In this document: piece after piece, positions 60,609 through 64,000 of the stretch
Layout: every line of letters begins with the position of its first letter
Numbering within the stretch: the first letter of the stretch is position 1
Assembly (NCBI RefSeq): GCF_004168255.1
Contig: NZ_SEWG01000007.1
Coordinates: 1 to 64,000, forward strand
Direction of reading: 5' to 3'
Origin: Mucilaginibacter terrigena
GTDB taxonomy: Bacteria; Bacteroidota; Bacteroidia; Sphingobacteriales; Sphingobacteriaceae
Length of the DNA stretch: 64,000 bases
Notes under the pieces: generated by a model
Database searches by the model: none
Seen by the model: the letters and a program-made list of their open reading frames with translations, nothing else
What the model was told of the DNA's origin: nothing
Made by a program: the position numbers and the translations under genes

Positions 60609-62966
60609 CTAAATCAAAAACGAATTAGTACCTGCCTTTAACATATAGCGTTTGGCTTTCCAGATCAGTACGCCCGTAGTTTTTTGCGGCAGGCTGATAT
60701 TTATTCGCCACTTGCCTTTATCAAAAGTATAAGCAGCGGCAATCTTCCCGTTTGGATGAGGCATTTCGCCACTTATGGTTGTTAGTGTACCTAAGTGAGG
60801 TTCGACTTTAACTTTAGCAAACCCCGGCGCATCGCTATCGATACCTAATACGGTCCTAAAAAACTCGATGTTAGGGCTTGCACCCCATGCATGGCAGTCG
60901 GACCGGGAGGTGTTAACATCAGAATACTCGGCCCAGGTGGTAAGCCCCATCGCTATATTCTGGCGGTAAATATCTAACCACTTCATATAGTCGTTACCCA
61001 AGCCTGCTTTTACCAGCGCCTGGTGCAGGTAATATTTAAAGTAAACCGAACATTGGGTTAAACTTGTATCGCTAAGCATCCTTTTAGCCACAGCCGGCAT
61101 ATTCGCATCGCTAACCGTTCCTGTAAGTATGGCCAATGCGTTAACATGCTGCGAGTAGCCGCTTCTCCCTTTGGTATCGGCATATAACCTATTTACAGGG
61201 TCCCAGTATTTACGCTGTATGGTAGCCTTTAACTGCGACGCCTTGGCAGAATAGATCCTGGCATAATCCTGTAAACCAATCTTGCCTTCCATTTCTGCAG
61301 CCCACTGGTAGGCCATAAGCAGTTGCAGGTCGTAAATAGCCGCGCTGCCATCCTTATCGCTTACTTCGCCCCACATATTACCGGCCCAATCAACAAAGGC
61401 CCAGTATGGCGTGTCTTTTAACGAGCCATCGGCCTGCTGATATTTGCTGAAAAAATCAAGCACGCCACGTTCGCCAAGCAGCTTGCCTTTAATAAAGTTA
61501 TTATCGCCGCGGTACATCCAGTAATCGTGCAGCATGCCGATGTACCATAACGAAAAAGGAGATATAACCTGTGTTCCCCTCGAAGGGTAGCAACTGGCGG
61601 TTATGCCTTCGGGCAAGCGCGAGTGGTCCATTTGTGTTAGTGCATTTCGCGCCAGCCGGTTATCACTGGTATTATAGTACGATACCATGGCCTGTATGCG
61701 GGTATCGCCAATGTATTGCAGCTGCTCGTAATAAGGGCAATCCATATAAGTTTCCCAGGCGTTGAGCCTTGCGGTACGCCAGCCAATATCCAGCATTTGC
61801 TTTATCTCGGTATTGTCGGTATTTAATACCGAGACGCGTTTAAAGGGATAGCCGGTGAAAGTACCATAAAGGTCATCAATAACCAGCGGTTCATCTTTGG
61901 TTTGTACGATGAGCCTGATATAACGGAAAGTACGGAAGTTTAATGTAGTGTACGATTGCCCTTTGCTGCCATCCGCTATCAGGCTGTCTATCCGGCCAAC
62001 AAATTCTTTCCCCTCTACATCGTTACGGTTGCCTTTAATAACGCCCTTGCTGCCTTTTTTGTAAAGCGATTCGGCGTAGCCGATGGAAATCCCCGCATCC
62101 TTACCGCCGCTAAAATTCAGGGTAACGTAAGCATTTGTTTCAAAGGTCTGATCAAGCAATATGGAGGCCAGCGTGTGCGCGGGTACGGTCACCTGCGCCT
62201 TATTCTCAGGGAACGTGGAAGGGACGCTTACATTAACCGCTCCCCGTAATTTAAGCAGGCGTTGGTAGGTCATTTCCCTTGCCGGCAAGGTAGAGGGCAC
62301 CAACGCCCATTCAATGCCCCAGGCCGAACCTTTAAGCTTACCTTCTGTGAGCTGTGTTGTACCGGGCCAGGTGCTGTCGTCATAGCTCACCGTCGTCCAA
62401 TCACCCTTAACAGCATGGTTCATATTTACCATTTCGCCTTTGCTGGCTGCAAAAAAATAACCTGGAATAGGCTGATGCCCAACATCTCGAAGGCACTTCC
62501 AGCTATTATTGGTATTTAATATTTCTTCGATTGATGAATTACCCTGCAAGATAAACCCTGTACGTACGCTGATCTGCGCTGCCGGGCTGTACTGGGCTTC
62601 GTTCCAAACCAGCGCAGCTACAGTATTTTTGCCTGTTGTAAGATACGGCGACAAGTCGACCGTTTCGTAGTTCCAATAGTAGGTATCACCCCGCGCAGGC
62701 CCTAAGGATACCAGGGTACCATTAACGTATAATTTATAGCGGTTATCTGCAGATACGTGTACAATAAAAGATGCCGGTTTAACCTTTAGCTCAATATTCT
62801 TGCGGAAATAAAAAACCCCGTAGCTTGTACCATTGTCACCGGGTGCGGTTACCCATTGCGCGTTCCATTGTTTTTTGGGAAGTTTTGCAGCTGTTGTTTG
62901 AGCAGAAGCTTGATCCGCAATGCCTAACCCAACTATTAAAAGTAATATCGTAAAAAAAGGCTTCAT
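60609..62966 (-). CDS. alpha-L-rhamnosidase-like glycoside hydrolase (GH78)
   Basis: 785 aa from the ATG at 62966, where a signal peptide starts (MKPFFTILLLIVGLGIADQASAQ). N-terminal beta-sandwich domains (KQWNAQWVTAPGDNGTSYGVFYFRKNIEL; YVNGTLVSLGPARGDTYYWNYETVDL), then an (alpha/alpha)6 barrel from about 390: WETYMDCPYYEQLQYIGDTRIQ carries the D-C-P-x-x-E-Q-x-x-x-x-G-D-x-R active-site motif of GH78; the WAEYSDVNTSRSDCHAWGASPNIEFFRTVLG segment holds further active-site residues. Removes terminal rhamnose. Divergent from the GH2-like gene. Confidence 0.88.
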   Translation of the reverse strand: MKPFFTILLLIVGLGIADQASAQTTAAKLPKKQWNAQWVTAPGDNGTSYGVFYFRKNIELKVKPASFIVHVSADNRYKLYVNGTLVSLGPARGDTYYWNYETVDLSPYLTTGKNTVAALVWNEAQYSPAAQISVRTGFILQGNSSIEEILNTNNSWKCLRDVGHQPIPGYFFAASKGEMVNMNHAVKGDWTTVSYDDSTWPGTTQLTEGKLKGSAWGIEWALVPSTLPAREMTYQRLLKLRGAVNVSVPSTFPENKAQVTVPAHTLASILLDQTFETNAYVTLNFSGGKDAGISIGYAESLYKKGSKGVIKGNRNDVEGKEFVGRIDSLIADGSKGQSYTTLNFRTFRYIRLIVQTKDEPLVIDDLYGTFTGYPFKRVSVLNTDNTEIKQMLDIGWRTARLNAWETYMDCPYYEQLQYIGDTRIQAMVSYYNTSDNRLARNALTQMDHSRLPEGITASCYPSRGTQVISPFSLWYIGMLHDYWMYRGDNNFIKGKLLGERGVLDFFSKYQQADGSLKDTPYWAFVDWAGNMWGEVSDKDGSAAIYDLQLLMAYQWAAEMEGKIGLQDYARIYSAKASQLKATIQRKYWDPVNRLYADTKGRSGYSQHVNALAILTGTVSDANMPAVAKRMLSDTSLTQCSVYFKYYLHQALVKAGLGNDYMKWLDIYRQNIAMGLTTWAEYSDVNTSRSDCHAWGASPNIEFFRTVLGIDSDAPGFAKVKVEPHLGTLTTISGEMPHPNGKIAAAYTFDKGKWRINISLPQKTTGVLIWKAKRYMLKAGTNSFLI

Positions 62967-63058
62967 CAAGGTTTTATAAATTATGTCGCAATATAATAAA
63001 TAGTTGTTAAATCGATTTAGCAAATTTTTTATAAATTGCACGCCGAAATAAAAACCGC

Positions 63059-64000
63059 ATGCGCTCTACTTTTAAATTAACCTTAAGCATAGTGCTTTTA
63101 CTGGTATTGCAAACCATAACAAAAGCACAATCCATAAAATTAAACTGGAAGCTGTTCCCGCAGAATGATAGCTTATATACTGTAAAGCAATTATCCTCCC
63201 CAGGATTCAGGACCAGCAATTGGATAGATGCCGTTGTGCCGGGCACTGTGTTTTATGCATATGTTAAGGCTGGTAAGGAAAAGGATCCCGATAATGCTGA
63301 TAATATTTACAAGGTTGATAAATCAAAATACAATAAACCCTATTGGTACCGTACAACGTTTTTGTCTTCATCTTTTAAACCCGGCAAAACCATATGGCTC
63401 AATTTTAACGGTATACACAAACGGGGCGAGATCTATATAAACGGGCAGCATATAGGTACTATAAAGGGTATTGTAGAACGGGGCATTTATGATGTTACTA
63501 AATACCTGAATAAAAAAGCGCCAAACGTAATTTTGGTTTTGGTTGTACCGCCACGTAACGATCCTGAGCATAACCACCCCCTTGCCAACTGGGAAAGCCC
63601 AACCTACATACCCAGCGGGAGCTGGGATTGGATGCCCGCCGTACCCGGCTTAAACAGCGGAATTACCGATACTGTTAGCTTAACGGCTACCGGCCCCGTG
63701 GCGCTTCAGGACCCATCGGTACGCACCCATTTGCAGAACTTAAAAGCGGCAGACCTGACGGTGAGTGTTGATCTTAAAAATGCCTCCTCCAAACCGGTGA
63801 GCGGGATAGTGAAATTCATGATCAACCCCGGCAACATCACGGTAACCGGCCCTAAAATAACTTTGAAAGCCAGCAGCATGGAGACCGTGACTTATAGCAG
63901 CGAGCAGTTTCCGCAGCTGCATATTGATAACCCCAGGTTATGGTGGCCAAACGGCTACGGCGGCAAAGCCGACGGAACGCAGAACCTTTATACCTGCAGC
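63059..64000 (+). CDS. GH2-family glycoside hydrolase, cut by the window end
   Basis: At least 314 codons, running off the window. Signal peptide (1-22, ending TITKAQ), then the GH2 sugar-binding jelly roll: IKLNWKLFPQNDSL, WIDAVVPGTVFYAYVKAG, PYWYRTTF, LNFNGIHKRGEIYINGQHIG, GIYDVTKYL, and IPSGSWDWMPAVPG. The late LWWPNGYGGK is the second immunoglobulin-like domain entry of mannosidase/exo-glucosaminidase type GH2 enzymes. The catalytic barrel lies beyond 64000. Divergent from the GH78 gene (92-bp gap), so the two likely act on the same glycan. Confidence 0.85.
   Translation, partial: MRSTFKLTLSIVLLLVLQTITKAQSIKLNWKLFPQNDSLYTVKQLSSPGFRTSNWIDAVVPGTVFYAYVKAGKEKDPDNADNIYKVDKSKYNKPYWYRTTFLSSSFKPGKTIWLNFNGIHKRGEIYINGQHIGTIKGIVERGIYDVTKYLNKKAPNVILVLVVPPRNDPEHNHPLANWESPTYIPSGSWDWMPAVPGLNSGITDTVSLTATGPVALQDPSVRTHLQNLKAADLTVSVDLKNASSKPVSGIVKFMINPGNITVTGPKITLKASSMETVTYSSEQFPQLHIDNPRLWWPNGYGGKADGTQNLYTCS

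Overview
The window is chromosomal DNA from a Bacteroidota bacterium, most likely a Sphingobacteriaceae member close to Mucilaginibacter or Pedobacter. Reasons: promoters of the TTTG-N19/20-TAnnTTTG type (for example before the DEAD-box helicase, the ECF sigma factor and higBA), weak ribosome binding sites, families typical of the phylum (DUF4293, DUF4846, AXE1 esterase, TamB-like giant protein, fused IcmF, lipoproteins with Bacteroidota-style N-termini) and many dispersed palindromic repeats. The assignment is an inference from these traits, not from a search.

Layout. 1-5.6 kb: a minus-strand cluster with two amide-ligase folds (ATP-grasp and YbdK/GCS2), a class I glutamine amidotransferase, a DUF4262 protein and an esterase, beside a second plus-strand esterase; this looks like an uncharacterised small-peptide or amide pathway. 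The ATP-grasp gene carries a frameshift at an A-run. 5.65-9.7 kb: icmF (fused isobutyryl-CoA mutase), carrying two in-frame palindromic insertions, one of which encodes a DUF559 nuclease domain. 9.7-13.1 kb: an AT-rich acquired island with a probable two-gene GAPS4 phage-defence system and a higBA toxin-antitoxin pair. 13.8-20.4 kb: a radical SAM protein and a four-gene operon (acyltransferase, CE7 esterase, outer-membrane barrel, TPR protein). 20.5-29 kb: small enzymes, an M23 peptidase/DUF4846 pair, an ABC exporter, truA, DUF4293 and a RelE/ParE-type pair. 29-38.6 kb: cold-shock type DEAD helicase, gpsA, a MacA-like adaptor plus TolC, a NodB deacetylase and a sugar dehydrogenase. 38.8-47.9 kb: aconitase and a DNA-repair neighbourhood (uvrA, ECF sigma factor, nth, recA). 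48-59.3 kb: a TIG lipoprotein, tsaD, a TamB-like protein, ribBA, an LptF/G permease and a START-like protein. 59.4-64 kb: a tRNA-Met preceded by two tRNA-like tandem units, then a GIY-YIG protein and a divergent GH78/GH2 pair cut by the window edge.

The most unusual content is the repeats. (1) A two-hairpin GC-rich element appears as a ~90-110 bp bare form in an intergenic gap, inside icmF and inside uvrA, and as a ~612 bp form in icmF with a DUF559 nuclease between the same two hairpins; all coding insertions keep the frame. This looks like a nuclease-mobilised element with MITE-like derivatives that are tolerated inside proteins. (2) Related GC-hairpins supply the stop codons of truA, uvrA, the sugar dehydrogenase and the NodB deacetylase. 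(3) At least ten loci carry arrays with strict 7-nt (sometimes 8-nt) periodicity but a different word at each locus, usually as two inverted arms; one such array lies in frame inside truA. I know of no description of this class. (4) Five copies of a GTCATCCTGAG/CTCAGCATGAC element and several other palindromes complete the repeat load.
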